DNA of 64,000 nucleotides. It comes from Geodermatophilus aquaeductus (lineage in GTDB: Bacteria > Actinomycetota > Actinomycetes > Mycobacteriales > Geodermatophilaceae). The notes below the pieces were generated by a model, which saw nothing but the letters and a program-made list of their open reading frames with translations, was not told where the DNA came from and did not search any database. Shown here one piece after another: positions 36,899-45,710 of this stretch. A program made the translations under genes and the position numbers. Each line of letters starts with the position of its first letter. The stretch's first letter is position 1. The DNA lies in contig NZ_FXTJ01000014.1 in assembly GCF_900182545.1 (NCBI RefSeq), positions 1 through 64,000 on the forward strand, given 5' to 3'.

Positions 36899-39118
36899 CT
36901 AGTTCCCGAAGCCGCCGCCCCAGCCGCCGTTGCCGGGCCAGCCGTTCGCGGTGCCCGGGTCGGGGGCGGGCTGCTCGGCGGGGGGCTGGTCGCCGGCGCC
37001 CTGGTCGGGAGCCGGCTGCTCGGCGCCCTGCGTCGGCTGGGTCGGCTGCGGAGCCGGCCGGCCGGCGCCCATCAGCCCGGGGTCGGCTGGCGCGAAGGCC
37101 GACGTCGGCTTGTCGGCGAGGAACGGCGCCATCGCGTCGTGCCAGATGGTGGCCGGCTTGTTGCCGCCGAAGCCGCCCACGTTCTGGTTCCGCTTCGGGT
37201 TGAGCACCATCACGCTGGCCGCGTACTCGGGCATGACGCCCACGAAGGCCGCGGAGAAGTTGCTCTGCGAGGTGCCCGTCTTGCCGGCGATCACGTGGCC
37301 GGGCACCGCGGCCCGGGTGCCGGTGCCCTCGGGGTTGGCGACGTCGCCGACGAGGATGTTGGCCAGCGTGTTGGCGACCGGGGCCGGGATGGCCTCGGGG
37401 GTGCAGTTGCCGCCGGTCACGAGCGGCTGGCCGTCGTCGCCGGTGAGCGGCTGGCCGTTGCGGTCGAGCACCTGGGTCACCGGCACCGGGTCGCACTGGG
37501 TGCCCTGGGCGGCCAGCGTGGCGTAGGCGTTGGCCAGGTCCAGCGGGCTGGTGGCCTCCGCGCCCAGGGTGAACGAGCCCCGGTTCTCGGCGATGATCTG
37601 GTCGGCCGGCGTCTGGTTGGGCTGGTCGAAGCCCATGCCCATCCGCTCGGCCATGCGCACCGGGCCCTCGACGCTGCCCAGGCGGTCCTCGAGGGCGAGG
37701 AAGTAGGTGTTCGAGGAGCGGACCAGCGCCCCCACCATGTCGAGGGTGTCGGGGTAGTTGCCGGCGTTCTGCACGCAGTACTTGCCGTTGGACGTCTCGC
37801 GGTCGCCGCCGCAGGACGGGCCGTTGTAGATCCGCGAGGTGTACTGGTTGCCCGGCGTGCTGATCACGGTGTTGGCCGGGATGCCGGCCTCGAGCGCGGC
37901 GGCGGCGGTGAACACCTTGTAGGTGGACCCGGCGCCCTGGCTGGCCACGGTGTTGAGGACGACCGACTCGCACTGCGGGTCCGCGCAGCCGAACTGGCGG
38001 TTGACGCTCATCGCCAGGACCGCGCCGGTGCCCGGCTGCACGGCGGTGAAGATGCCGGCGAGCTCGGCGCCCATGGGCAGGGTGTTGAGGACGGCCTGGT
38101 CGCCGAGGGTCTGCAGCTGCGGGTTCAGCGTCGTCTGGATGGTCAGGCCGCCGTTGTCGAGCAGCTCCTGGGTGATGCCGAGCGTCTGGGTCAGGTACTG
38201 CTGCAGGAACGCGCAGAAGAACCCGCCGACGGCGGCGTCGATGCAGCCGTTGGCGGGGCTGACCCCGGGCGCGACCTGCACCGGCTCGGCCATGAGCGCG
38301 GCGAGCTGCTCGGGGGTCGTGCCCTCGAGGTGGCCGAGGTCGAACATGCGCTGCAGCACCTGGTTGCGGCGGGTCTGCCCGTTCTCCGGGTTGGTGATCG
38401 GGTCGTCGTTGGTCGGGCTCTGCACCAGCCCGGCGAGCATCGCGGCCTGGGGGAGGGTCAGGTCGGCGGCGTTGACGCTGAAGTACCGCTGGGCGGCGGC
38501 CTGGATGCCGTAGGCGCCCTGCCCGAAGTACACGATGTTGAGGTAGCGGGTGAGGATCTCGTCCTTGGGATAGGTCTCCTCGAGCGCCAGCGCCAGCCGG
38601 GCCTCGCGCAGCTTGCGCGACAGGCCCTCGACGCCGTCCTGCTCGACGGCGGCCGTCCGCTCCTCGGCGCTGTCGGCGGTCTCCAGCAGGGTCTGCTTGA
38701 CCAGCTGCTGGGTGATCGTCGAGCCACCCTCCTGGACCGAGCCCGCGGCCACGTTGGTCACCGCGGCGCGCAGCGTGCCCTGCACGTCGAGGCCGTTGTG
38801 GTCGTAGAAGCGCGAGTCCTCGATGTCGACCAGCGCCTGCTTCACGACGTCGGCGATCTGGTCGGAGGCCACCACCGTGCGGTTGTGCGCGTAGAAGTTC
38901 GTGATCAGCGAACCGTCCGCGGCCAGCACGCGGGAGTTGCCCGCGGGGGTGGCGTCGGTGAGCTCCACCGGCAGCGCGTCCAGCAGCGACGCGGAGTTGC
39001 GTGCCGCCAGCCCGGTGCCGCCGACGAGGGGGAAGAGCATGCCGGCGACGAGTGCGCCGGCCACCACGATCATCGCGGCGAGCTTGCCCAGGACCCGGGC
39101 GCGGGAGACAGCAGACAT
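36899..39118 (-). CDS. ponA2: Bifunctional class A penicillin-binding protein (PonA2-like)
   Basis: 739 residues. Membrane anchor about 10-35. Glycosyltransferase (GT51): IEDSRFYDHNGLD with catalytic E100, GGSTITQQLVKQ (131-142), and RYLNIVYFGQGAYGIQAAA. Transpeptidase: STYK with S398, SSN, and KTG at 613-615. It ends in a Pro/Gln/Gly-rich tail (about 675-739) where mycobacterial PonA2 has a PASTA domain; no PASTA is evident here. It polymerises and cross-links peptidoglycan outside the membrane. ATG at 39118 (or GTG at 39121) lies 5-8 nt after TACCCT, so the mRNA is probably leaderless. Unlike in mycobacteria there is no whiB4 gene next to it. Confidence 0.92.
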   Translation of the reverse strand: MSAVSRARVLGKLAAMIVVAGALVAGMLFPLVGGTGLAARNSASLLDALPVELTDATPAGNSRVLAADGSLITNFYAHNRTVVASDQIADVVKQALVDIEDSRFYDHNGLDVQGTLRAAVTNVAAGSVQEGGSTITQQLVKQTLLETADSAEERTAAVEQDGVEGLSRKLREARLALALEETYPKDEILTRYLNIVYFGQGAYGIQAAAQRYFSVNAADLTLPQAAMLAGLVQSPTNDDPITNPENGQTRRNQVLQRMFDLGHLEGTTPEQLAALMAEPVQVAPGVSPANGCIDAAVGGFFCAFLQQYLTQTLGITQELLDNGGLTIQTTLNPQLQTLGDQAVLNTLPMGAELAGIFTAVQPGTGAVLAMSVNRQFGCADPQCESVVLNTVASQGAGSTYKVFTAAAALEAGIPANTVISTPGNQYTSRIYNGPSCGGDRETSNGKYCVQNAGNYPDTLDMVGALVRSSNTYFLALEDRLGSVEGPVRMAERMGMGFDQPNQTPADQIIAENRGSFTLGAEATSPLDLANAYATLAAQGTQCDPVPVTQVLDRNGQPLTGDDGQPLVTGGNCTPEAIPAPVANTLANILVGDVANPEGTGTRAAVPGHVIAGKTGTSQSNFSAAFVGVMPEYAASVMVLNPKRNQNVGGFGGNKPATIWHDAMAPFLADKPTSAFAPADPGLMGAGRPAPQPTQPTQGAEQPAPDQGAGDQPPAEQPAPDPGTANGWPGNGGWGGGFGN

Positions 39119-39159
39119 CACCCGGAAGGGTACGGGGCGCGACGACCCTCCGAGGGGGA

Positions 39160-40416
39160 TCAGGCGCGGCGCGCGGGCAGCACCCGGGTCCGCGGGACGC
39201 CGGTCGGCGTGTCGCCGTCGGCGCCGGTCAGGGCCTCGGCCATCGTGCGCAGCCCGTCGAGGTCGTGGACGTCGCCGGCGGCCGCCGAGACGGTCCGCAG
39301 GCCCACCTCCGGGTGGGCGCTGGTGAACCGGTCGGCCAGCCGCTGCTCGCGGGCGGCCAGCAGCATCCGCTCGGCGTGCACCCGCAGCGCGCCGGCGGCC
39401 AGCGCCGCGGCCGGGTCGTCGTCGCCGGCCTCGGCGGCGGCCTCCGCCGCGGTCTCCGCGCGGGTGGCCGACAGCCGCGTGCTCGCCGGCGGGTGGGTGC
39501 GGTTGAGCACCAGCCCGGCCAGGGGCATGCCCTCGGAGGAGAGCCGGTCGACGAAGTAGGAGGCCTCGCGCAGCGCGTCGGGCTCCGGCGTCGCGACGAC
39601 GACGAACCACGTGCCCGGCCGGCGCAGCAGCTCGTAGGTGGCGGTGGCCCGCTCGCGGAAGCCGCCGAACATCGTGTCGAGGGCGCTGACGAACGCGGAG
39701 ATGTCGCGCAGCAGCTGGCCGCCGAGGACCTTGCTGATGATCCGGGTGAAGACCATGAACCCGGCGGTGGCGAACTTGAACCCGGCCCGCCCGCCGGCCC
39801 GCGCGGGGGCGGTGAGCAGCCGGATCATCGTGCCGTCGAGGAAGCGGCTCATCCGGTTGGGCGCGTCGAGGAAGTCCAGCGCCGACCGGGACGGGGGCGT
39901 GTCGACGATGATCAGGTCCCAGGTGTCGGACGCGCGCAGCTGGCCGAGCTTCTCCATCGCCATGTACTCCTGCGTCCCGGAGAAGGACGAGGACAGGGTC
40001 TGGTAGAAGGGGTTGGCCAGGATCTGCTCGGCCCGCTCGGGCGTCGAGTGCGAGACGACGATGTCATCGAACGTCCGCTTCATGTCCAGCATCATCGCGT
40101 GCAGCTCGCCCGCGGCCCCCGGGACGTCGACCCGCCGCGGCTCGTTGTCCAGCTCCACCAGGCCCAGCGACTGCGCCAGCCGGCGGGCCGGGTCGATGGT
40201 GAGGACGACGACCCGGCGGCCGGCCTCCGCGGCGGCCAGGGCCAGCGCCGCCGACGTCGTGGTCTTGCCGACGCCGCCCGAGCCGCAGCACACGACGATC
40301 CGGGTGTCGGCGTCCTCGATCAGCGCGGCGAGGTCCATCGCCGGCGCCTGCCGGTCGGCCGCCGGGCGGGCGGCGGCGCGGGCCGGGCGGGGCGTCGTCT
40401 CCTCGGCGGCACTCAC
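39160..40416 (-). CDS. ArsA/Get3-like ATPase, second subunit
   Basis: 418 residues. P-loop CGSGGVGKTTTSAAL (about 45-59): the deviant Walker A of the family normally has a signature Lys at the second position (GKGG), but here it is Ser, so this subunit may depend on its partner for that lysine. IDPARRLAQSLGL and VDTPPSRSALDFLD are further ATPase motifs; long hydrophobic stretches near 240-290 (FKFATAGFMVFTRIISKVLGG) could hold a client. Equivalent to Rv3680, whose pair Rv3679/Rv3680 forms a Get3-like complex. GTG start overlapping the stop of the first subunit (GTGA), so the two are made together. Confidence 0.88.
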   Translation of the reverse strand: MSAAEETTPRPARAAARPAADRQAPAMDLAALIEDADTRIVVCCGSGGVGKTTTSAALALAAAEAGRRVVVLTIDPARRLAQSLGLVELDNEPRRVDVPGAAGELHAMMLDMKRTFDDIVVSHSTPERAEQILANPFYQTLSSSFSGTQEYMAMEKLGQLRASDTWDLIIVDTPPSRSALDFLDAPNRMSRFLDGTMIRLLTAPARAGGRAGFKFATAGFMVFTRIISKVLGGQLLRDISAFVSALDTMFGGFRERATATYELLRRPGTWFVVVATPEPDALREASYFVDRLSSEGMPLAGLVLNRTHPPASTRLSATRAETAAEAAAEAGDDDPAAALAAGALRVHAERMLLAAREQRLADRFTSAHPEVGLRTVSAAAGDVHDLDGLRTMAEALTGADGDTPTGVPRTRVLPARRA

Positions 40417-41402
40417 GCGGCCACCTCCGCACCGAGGTGCTCCTCGAGCCGGCCGGCGAGCTCGAACAGGCACCCGAGGTCCATCGGGCCGGGCAGCAGC
40501 GGCAGCTCCGCCACCGGGCGGTCCATCTTCTCCACCCGGTCGCGCAGCGCGTCCTGCGATGCCCACCGCTGTGCGTGCTCGACCGCCTCGGTGGCCAGCG
40601 CCTCGGCGAGGTCGGTGTCGGCTGGCAGGCCGCTCGCCGCCAGCCCGGGTGCCAGGTCGGCGCCGGTGAGCACGCCCTCGACGGCGCGGTCGAGGGCGTC
40701 CACCGGGAGCACCGGCTCGCTGGCCATGTTGACGATCACCGACCCCACCGGCAGGCGCGCCTCGGTGAGCTCGGCGATGGCGTCGGCGGTCTCCTGCACG
40801 GGCATGTCCTCGAGCAGCGTGACCAGGTGCACCGCGGTCTGCGGGGAGCGCAGCACCGCCATGACGCCGTCGCTCTGGGTCTTGATCGGGCCGGAGCGGG
40901 TCAGCTCGGACATCTCCCCGGTGACGTTGAGGAACCTGGTGATCCGCCCGGTCGGGGGTGCGTCGACCACGACGGCGTCGTAGACCCGCCGGCCGTCCTT
41001 GCGGCGGGTGACGGCCTCCTTGACCTTTCCGGTGATCAGCACGTCCCGCAGGCCCGGGGCGATCGTCGTGGCGAAGTCGACCGCGCCCATCTTGCGCAGC
41101 GCCCGGCCGGCCCGGCGGAGGTTGTAGAACATCTCGAGGTACTCGAGCAGGGCCTCCTCGACGTCGATCGCCAGGGCCCGCACCTCGCCCCCGCCGCGGG
41201 TGACCGCGACCCGGCGCTCCTCGTAGGGCAGCGGCGGGGTGTCGAAGAGCTGGGCGATGCCCTGCCGACCCTCGCACTCGACCAGCAGGACGGTGCGCCC
41301 CTCGGAGGCCAGGGCCAGGGCCAGGGCGGCGGCGACCGTGGTCTTGCCCGTCCCGCCCTTGCCGGTCACGACGTGGCAGCGCACGGGGAAGTCGGGGCTC
41401 AC
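40413..41402 (-). CDS. ArsA/Get3-like ATPase, first subunit
   Basis: 329 residues. P-loop TGKGGTGKTTVAAAL near the N-terminus with the signature lysine intact, ECEGRQGIAQLF switch, and VVDAPPTGRITRFL. Equivalent to Rv3679; with the downstream gene it should form a heterodimer handling membrane or stress-related clients. Not part of an arsenical operon. GTG at 41402 was chosen over GTG 41408 because TAGGCT (41410-41415) lies 7 nt before it, a leaderless layout. Confidence 0.88.
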   Translation of the reverse strand: MSPDFPVRCHVVTGKGGTGKTTVAAALALALASEGRTVLLVECEGRQGIAQLFDTPPLPYEERRVAVTRGGGEVRALAIDVEEALLEYLEMFYNLRRAGRALRKMGAVDFATTIAPGLRDVLITGKVKEAVTRRKDGRRVYDAVVVDAPPTGRITRFLNVTGEMSELTRSGPIKTQSDGVMAVLRSPQTAVHLVTLLEDMPVQETADAIAELTEARLPVGSVIVNMASEPVLPVDALDRAVEGVLTGADLAPGLAASGLPADTDLAEALATEAVEHAQRWASQDALRDRVEKMDRPVAELPLLPGPMDLGCLFELAGRLEEHLGAEVAA

Positions 41403-41498
41403 CCGCACCAGCCTAGGAGCACTCGGCGACCTCCGGCCTGCCGCGGCCCGGGCGCACCCCCGGCTGGGCGCCGCCGCCCTGCGCTAGCGTCGTCCCCC

Positions 41499-41672
41499 AT
41501 GAGCGAACCGGCCCGCCGCAGGTGGGAGTACGCCACCATCCCGCTGCTGATCCACAACACCAAGGCGATCCTCGACTCGTGGGGCACCGACGGCTGGGAG
41601 CTGGTGACGGTGCTGCCGGGGCCGACCGGGCCCGAGCAGCCGGTCGCCTACCTCAAGCGCCCGCTGTCCTGA
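41499..41672 (+). CDS. Small DUF4177 protein
   Basis: 57 residues. WEYATIPLLIHNTKAILDSWGTDGWELVTVLP is the DUF4177 core. Short conserved protein, position equivalent to Rv3678A. Function unknown. ATG with TAGCGT (41485-41490) 8 nt upstream and no SD. It shares its promoter region divergently with the ArsA-like pair and precedes the RidA gene by 10 nt. Confidence 0.85.
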   Translation: MSEPARRRWEYATIPLLIHNTKAILDSWGTDGWELVTVLPGPTGPEQPVAYLKRPLS

Positions 41673-41682
41673 GGCGGCGGCG

Positions 41683-42162
41683 ATGACGCAGGGGACGCAG
41701 ACGCCGAGCTGGCGCGCCCGCCTCGCCGAGCTGGGCATCCGGCTGCCACCGGTGGCCGCGCCGGTCGCCTCGTACGTGCCGGCGGTGCGCACCGGGCAGC
41801 TGGTGTTCACCTCCGGCCAGCTGCCCTTCGTCGACGGCGGGCTGCGGCGCACGGGGAAGGTGGGCGGCTCGGTCGACCCGGAGGACGCCGCCGCCGACGC
41901 CAAGCTGTGCGCCCTCAACGCGCTGGCCGCCATCGACGACCTGGTCGGCCTGGACTCCGTGGCCCGCATCGTGCGCGTCGTCGGCTACGTGGCCAGCGCC
42001 GAGGGCTTCAGCGGCCAGCCGCGGGTGGTCAACGGCGCCAGCGAGCTGCTGGGCAAGGTCTTCGGCGAGGCCGGACACCACGCCCGCAGCGCGGTCGGCG
42101 TCGCCGAGCTCCCGCTGGGCGCCCCGGTCGAGATCGAGCTCACCGTCGAACTGCGCGGATGA
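41683..42162 (+). CDS. RidA family protein (Rv3678c-type)
   Basis: 159 residues. YjgF/RidA fold with YVPAVRTGQLVFTSGQLPFVDGGLRRTGKVGG and the C-terminal ARSAVGVAELPLGAPVEIELTVEL. The Arg that in true RidA enzymes contacts the iminoacid (ARSA/TRxxV region) is present as HARSAVGVAELP. Enamine/imine deaminase activity is possible but this clade is less studied. ATG start; stop overlaps the Nudix start by 4 nt. Confidence 0.9.
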   Translation: MTQGTQTPSWRARLAELGIRLPPVAAPVASYVPAVRTGQLVFTSGQLPFVDGGLRRTGKVGGSVDPEDAAADAKLCALNALAAIDDLVGLDSVARIVRVVGYVASAEGFSGQPRVVNGASELLGKVFGEAGHHARSAVGVAELPLGAPVEIELTVELRG

Positions 42163-42953
42163 CCGAGGTCATCCGCCCGGCGGCGACGGTCCTGCTGCTG
42201 CGCGACGGCGCCGAGGGCCTGGAGGTCCACCTGCTGCGCCGCACCCGCGGCATGCCGTTCGCCGGCGGGATGACCGCCTACCCGGGCGGGGGTGTCGACC
42301 GGCGCGACGGCGACACCGACGTCGCCTGGGCCGGTCCGGCACCGGCGGAGTGGGCACAGGCGCTCGGCTGCGACGAGCGGACCGCGCGGGAGCTGGTGTG
42401 CGCCGCCGTCCGGGAGACGTTCGAGGAGGCCGGCGTCCTGCTGGCCGGGTCGCCCGACGGCAGCGACGTCGTCCCGGACGTCTCCGGGGACGACTGGGAG
42501 GCCCAGCGGCAGGCGCTGCTGACCCGCGAGCTGTCGCTGGCGGAGCTGCTGGCCACCCGCGGGCTGGCGCTGCGCGCGGACCTGCTGCGGCCGTTCGCGC
42601 ACTGGATCACGCCGCCCCAGGAGACCCGGCGCTACGACACCCGGTTCTTCGCCGCGGCGCTGCCGGTCGGCCAGGAGGCCCGGGACGTCTCGGGAGAGGC
42701 CGACGAGGCCAGCTGGCTGACGCCGGAGGCCGCGCTGACGCAGATGCGCGCCGGCACCCGGCCGATGCTGCCGCCGACCATCCACACGCTGAGCCAGCTG
42801 TCGGCGTTCGCGGACGTCGCGGCCGCGCTGGCCGGCTCCCCACCGGAGCCCCTGCACCCGATCATGCCGGAGCTGCGGACCACGCCCGAGGGACGCTTCG
42901 CCGAGCTCCCCGACGGCACCCGCATCGGCTTGGTCGTGCCGCTTCCCTCGTGA
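42159..42953 (+). CDS. Nudix hydrolase (NUDT19-like)
   Basis: 264 residues. The Nudix box is split by an insertion: GGG of YPGGGVDRRDGD at about 46, then about 37 residues later AAVRETFEEAGVLLAG. This long insertion and the closing ETRRYDTRFFAAALP, HEADEASWL-like segment (EADEASWLTPEAAL) resemble NUDT7/19-type CoA-diphosphatase relatives. Starts with ATGA overlapping the RidA gene. In mycobacteria a metallo-beta-lactamase-fold gene (Rv3677c) lies at this point; none is here. Confidence 0.88.
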   Translation: MTEVIRPAATVLLLRDGAEGLEVHLLRRTRGMPFAGGMTAYPGGGVDRRDGDTDVAWAGPAPAEWAQALGCDERTARELVCAAVRETFEEAGVLLAGSPDGSDVVPDVSGDDWEAQRQALLTRELSLAELLATRGLALRADLLRPFAHWITPPQETRRYDTRFFAAALPVGQEARDVSGEADEASWLTPEAALTQMRAGTRPMLPPTIHTLSQLSAFADVAAALAGSPPEPLHPIMPELRTTPEGRFAELPDGTRIGLVVPLPS

Positions 42954-42967
42954 CCCTCCGGGTCACA

Positions 42968-43004
42968 CCGCGGCCAGGTGCCGTCCCCCTGCTGCACTGA
43001 GCCG
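42968..43004. repeat. 37-bp direct repeat, copy 1
   Basis: CCGCGGCCAGGTGCCGTCCC and the next 17 bases recur identically at 43056-43092. It lies directly after the Nudix stop. No ORF of note covers it. Confidence 0.85.
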
Positions 43005-43055
43005 GACCGTCGCGTCCGGCGGGGACCCTCCGGGCCCGCCACCGGCCACGACACC

Positions 43056-43092
43056 CCGCGGCCAGGTGCCGTCCCCCTGCTGCACTGAGCCG
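43056..43092. repeat. 37-bp direct repeat, copy 2
   Basis: Identical to 42968-43004, offset 88 bp. The upstream GACCCTCCGGG (42953 and 43024) is also duplicated but at a 71-bp offset, so one copy carries a 17-bp insertion between the two parts. Confidence 0.85.
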
Positions 43093-43132
43093 CTCCCGCG
43101 CCCCGCAGGGCGCCTCGCGTCAGCGGGGTGGG

Positions 43133-43175
43133 ACGTCAGAGGCCCGGAACCGTGTCGGTTCCGGGCCTCTGACGT
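43133..43175. terminator. terminator hairpin next to crp
   Basis: Perfect 19-bp arms (ACGTCAGAGGCCCGGAACC and its complement) with loop GTGTC, 7 nt beyond the crp stop codon; it can also end transcripts from the Nudix side. Confidence 0.85.
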
Positions 43176-43182
43176 ACGGGGA

Positions 43183-43857
43183 TCAGCGTGCGCGGCGGCG
43201 GAGGCGGTCCTCGTCGAGGACGACGACCGACTTGCCCTGCAGCTGGATCCAGCCGCGGTGCACGAAGTCGGCCAGCGCCTTGTTGACCGTCTCGCGGGAG
43301 GCGCCGACCAGCTGGGCGAGCTCCTCCTGCGTGAGGTCGTGCTTGACGCGCAGACCGTCGGACTCGCGGCTGCCGAAGCGGTCGGCCATCTGCAGCAGCG
43401 CCTTGGCCACGCGGCCGGGGACGTCGGTGAAGATCAGGTCGGCCACCGAGTCGTTGGTGCGCCGCAGCCGCCGGGCCAGCACGTGCAGCAGGCGCTCGCC
43501 GACCTCGGGGTGCGCCTCGATCCACGGCCGCAGCACCGACTGCGGCATCTTGGCCAGCTTGACGTCGGTCACCGCGGTGGCCGTCGCCGTGCGCGGGCCC
43601 GGGTCGAACACCGACAGTTCACCGAACTGGTCGGAGGGGCCCATGACGGCGAGCACGTTCTCGCGGCCGTCGGGGGAGCGGCGGGACAGCTTGATCTTGC
43701 CGCTCAGCACGATGTAGAGGCTGTCGCCGGGTTCGCCCTCGTTGAACACGACCCGGCCCCGCGGCAGGGTGGTCGTCTCCAGACGACTGGCGACCGGGTC
43801 GACGGCCTCCTCCGAGAGCCCCTGGAAGAGCCCCGACTGGGCCAGCACCTCGTCCAC
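43183..43857 (-). CDS. crp: Crp/Fnr family transcription regulator (Rv3676-like Crp)
   Basis: 224 residues, the same length as M. tuberculosis Crp. Cyclic-nucleotide-binding domain 1-115 with [17 protein letters not shown] and the phosphate-binding cassette [18 protein letters not shown] (E, R and T/S as in cAMP binders). Dimerisation helix, then the [28 protein letters not shown]. No Fnr-type cysteines at the N-terminus, so it is a cAMP receptor rather than an Fe-S sensor. GTG at 43857 ([11 protein letters not shown]) matches the family start; GGAGAGGA lies upstream. A -10-like TAGACT at 43924-43929 indicates a leader of roughly 60 nt. Confidence 0.93.
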   Translation of the reverse strand: MDEVLAQSGLFQGLSEEAVDPVASRLETTTLPRGRVVFNEGEPGDSLYIVLSGKIKLSRRSPDGRENVLAVMGPSDQFGELSVFDPGPRTATATAVTDVKLAKMPQSVLRPWIEAHPEVGERLLHVLARRLRRTNDSVADLIFTDVPGRVAKALLQMADRFGSRESDGLRVKHDLTQEELAQLVGASRETVNKALADFVHRGWIQLQGKSVVVLDEDRLRRRAR

Positions 43858-44008
43858 CACGTGTCCTCTCCACCCCACAGTTCTCGCTCGACGTGCGGGC
43901 CGACAGCACCCGCGTCCACGGCGAGTCTAGGGGGCTGTGCCCACGGTCACCCGTTCGGAGACACGCGGCATACCCCCGCGGGGTGAGTCCGGGCCCCGCC
44001 GGCGCGGC

Positions 44009-44248
44009 CTAGACGAGGGAGTCGGTGCTCTGGCGGACGCGGGAACGGCGGCGGCGGCGCCAGCGCGCCATCGCCCGGCGGATGCCCGAGGCGGCCAGGG
44101 TGTCGACCTCGCCCGGCGTCGCGGAGTCGAGGAACTCGGCCACCTCGCGCGGCGACGTCGGCCGGCGCAGCGGCTCCTCGACCCGTTCCATCACCAGCAG
44201 GAAGGCGATGACCATGGGCGGGAAGAGGATCACGATGAGCGCGACCAC
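44009..44248 (-). CDS. Small membrane protein next to nth
   Basis: 79 residues from GTG 44248 (AGGAGG five nt upstream; a GTG at 44254 would overlap that SD). One membrane helix at about 2-20 ([18 protein letters not shown]), then a cytoplasmic [17 protein letters not shown] segment and an Arg-rich stretch ([16 protein letters not shown]). The position corresponds to Rv3675 between crp and nth, though that protein is longer. Function unknown. Confidence 0.65.
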   Translation of the reverse strand: MVALIVILFPPMVIAFLLVMERVEEPLRRPTSPREVAEFLDSATPGEVDTLAASGIRRAMARWRRRRRSRVRQSTDSLV

Positions 44249-44340
44249 GTCCACCTCCTGTCCGGTCGCTGCGAGCAGGCCTGTGTCGCGATGATGACAC
44301 GGGACCGGGACCGTCGCCGGTGACGCATACCCTCGACCGC

Positions 44341-45123
44341 GTGTCCACGCCGGCCTACGCGCGCCCCGCAGCGCGCCGCGCACCCGCCCGCCGTCCGGCC
44401 GAGGTGCCGTTCGACCCGGACGAGACGCCCCTGGCCCGCACCCGCCGCGCCCGCCGGATGGCCCGCGAGCTCGCGGTGATCCACCCCGACGCGCACTGCG
44501 AGCTCGACTTCACCAACGCCTTCGAGCTGCTGGTGGCCACCGTCCTGTCCGCGCAGACCACCGACAAGACCGTCAACCGGGTCACCCCCGCGCTGTTCGC
44601 GAAGTACCCGGATCCGGTGGCGCTGGCCGGTGCCGACCGCGGCGACCTCGAGGAGATCCTCAAGCCCACCGGCTTCTTCCGCGCCAAGGCCACCTCGGTC
44701 CTCGGGCTCGCGCAGGCGCTGGTCGAGCGGTTCGACGGCGAGGTCCCCGGCCGCATGGCCGACCTCGTCACGCTGCCCGGCGTCGGCCGCAAGACGGCGA
44801 ACGTCGTCCTCGGCAACGCCTTCGACGTCCCGGGGCTCACCGTCGACACCCACTTCGGCCGGCTGGTCCGCCGCTTCGGGTGGACCGCCGAGGAGGACCC
44901 GGTCAAGGTCGAGGCGGAGATCGCCGAGCTCGTCCCGAAGCGCGACTGGACGATGTTCAGCCACCGCGTGATCTTCCACGGCCGGCGGGTGTGCCACGCC
45001 AAGAAGGCCGCCTGCGGCGCGTGCGGGCTGGCGCGCTGGTGCCCCTCCTACGGCATCGGCCCCACCGACCCCGAGGTGGCGCTGAAGCTGGTCAAGACGC
45101 CCGCGGCGTCGGACACCGAGTGA
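44341..45123 (+). CDS. nth: Endonuclease III
   Basis: 260 residues. Helix-hairpin-helix [17 protein letters not shown] with the catalytic Lys, followed by [11 protein letters not shown] with the catalytic Asp. The [4Fe-4S] ligands are C218-x6-C225-x2-C228-x5-C234. It excises oxidised pyrimidines and nicks the abasic site. GTG 44341 is preferred since TACCCT (44328-44333) lies 7 nt upstream; the start at 44320 would lie before the -10. The stop overlaps the TlpA-like gene. Confidence 0.95.
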   Translation: MSTPAYARPAARRAPARRPAEVPFDPDETPLARTRRARRMARELAVIHPDAHCELDFTNAFELLVATVLSAQTTDKTVNRVTPALFAKYPDPVALAGADRGDLEEILKPTGFFRAKATSVLGLAQALVERFDGEVPGRMADLVTLPGVGRKTANVVLGNAFDVPGLTVDTHFGRLVRRFGWTAEEDPVKVEAEIAELVPKRDWTMFSHRVIFHGRRVCHAKKAACGACGLARWCPSYGIGPTDPEVALKLVKTPAASDTE

Positions 45124-45710
45124 GCGCCCGCCGCACGGCCGCGCTGCTGCTCGGCCTGGGGCTGGCGCTGTCGGCGTGCACGGCCTCCGGCGAGGGCGAC
45201 GAGCCCGACACCCCGCAGCGGGCCACCGTCGCCGGCACGCAGACGGACCTGGCGGCCTGCCCGGAGCAGCCCGACCGGCCGGCGGCCGACGGCGACCTGG
45301 CGGGCGTCGCGCCGATCGAGTGCTTCACCGGCGGCACGCTCGACCTCGGCCGCGCGCCCGGCACGCCCACCGTGCTCAACCTGTGGGCGAGCTGGTGCGG
45401 TCCGTGCCGCGAGGAGCTGCCGCTGGTGCAGCAGCTGGCCGACCTCGCCGGCGACCGCGTCCGGGTGGTGGGCGTCATCAGCCAGGACGGCGTCCCGCAG
45501 GCGGCCTCCTTCGCCGCGGACGCCGGCGTCACGCTCCCCGGCGCCTTCGACGGGCAGGGCGACGTCGCCGCAGCCCTGGGACTGCGCGGCCTGCCGCACA
45601 CGGTGTTCCTCGACGCCGACGGCGCGGTGGCCTTCGTGCGGACCGGGTCGGTGGAGTCCCTCGACGAGCTGCGCGGCCTGGTCGCCGAGCACCTCGGGGT
45701 GGCGCTGTGA
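45120..45710 (+). CDS. TlpA-like thioredoxin lipoprotein
   Basis: 196 residues. Lipoprotein signal with lipobox LSAC (C20), a low-complexity spacer, then a thioredoxin fold with WCGPC (C93/C96), VVGVISQDG, and cis-Pro [11 protein letters not shown]. Periplasmic thiol-disulfide exchange, as for Rv3673c. GTGA overlap with nth and with the Nudix gene: a tightly coupled repair/redox operon. Confidence 0.92.
   Translation: MSARRTAALLLGLGLALSACTASGEGDEPDTPQRATVAGTQTDLAACPEQPDRPAADGDLAGVAPIECFTGGTLDLGRAPGTPTVLNLWASWCGPCREELPLVQQLADLAGDRVRVVGVISQDGVPQAASFAADAGVTLPGAFDGQGDVAAALGLRGLPHTVFLDADGAVAFVRTGSVESLDELRGLVAEHLGVAL

Noticed and set aside
39119-39159. Expected whiB4 gene between ponA2 and the ArsA-like pair
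   Set aside because: Only 41 bp are available and no four-Cys WhiB frame occurs there on either strand.
42968-43092. CRISPR-like repeats
   Set aside because: Only two copies, too far apart relative to unit size, no cas genes, and the spacing sequence is itself partly repeated.
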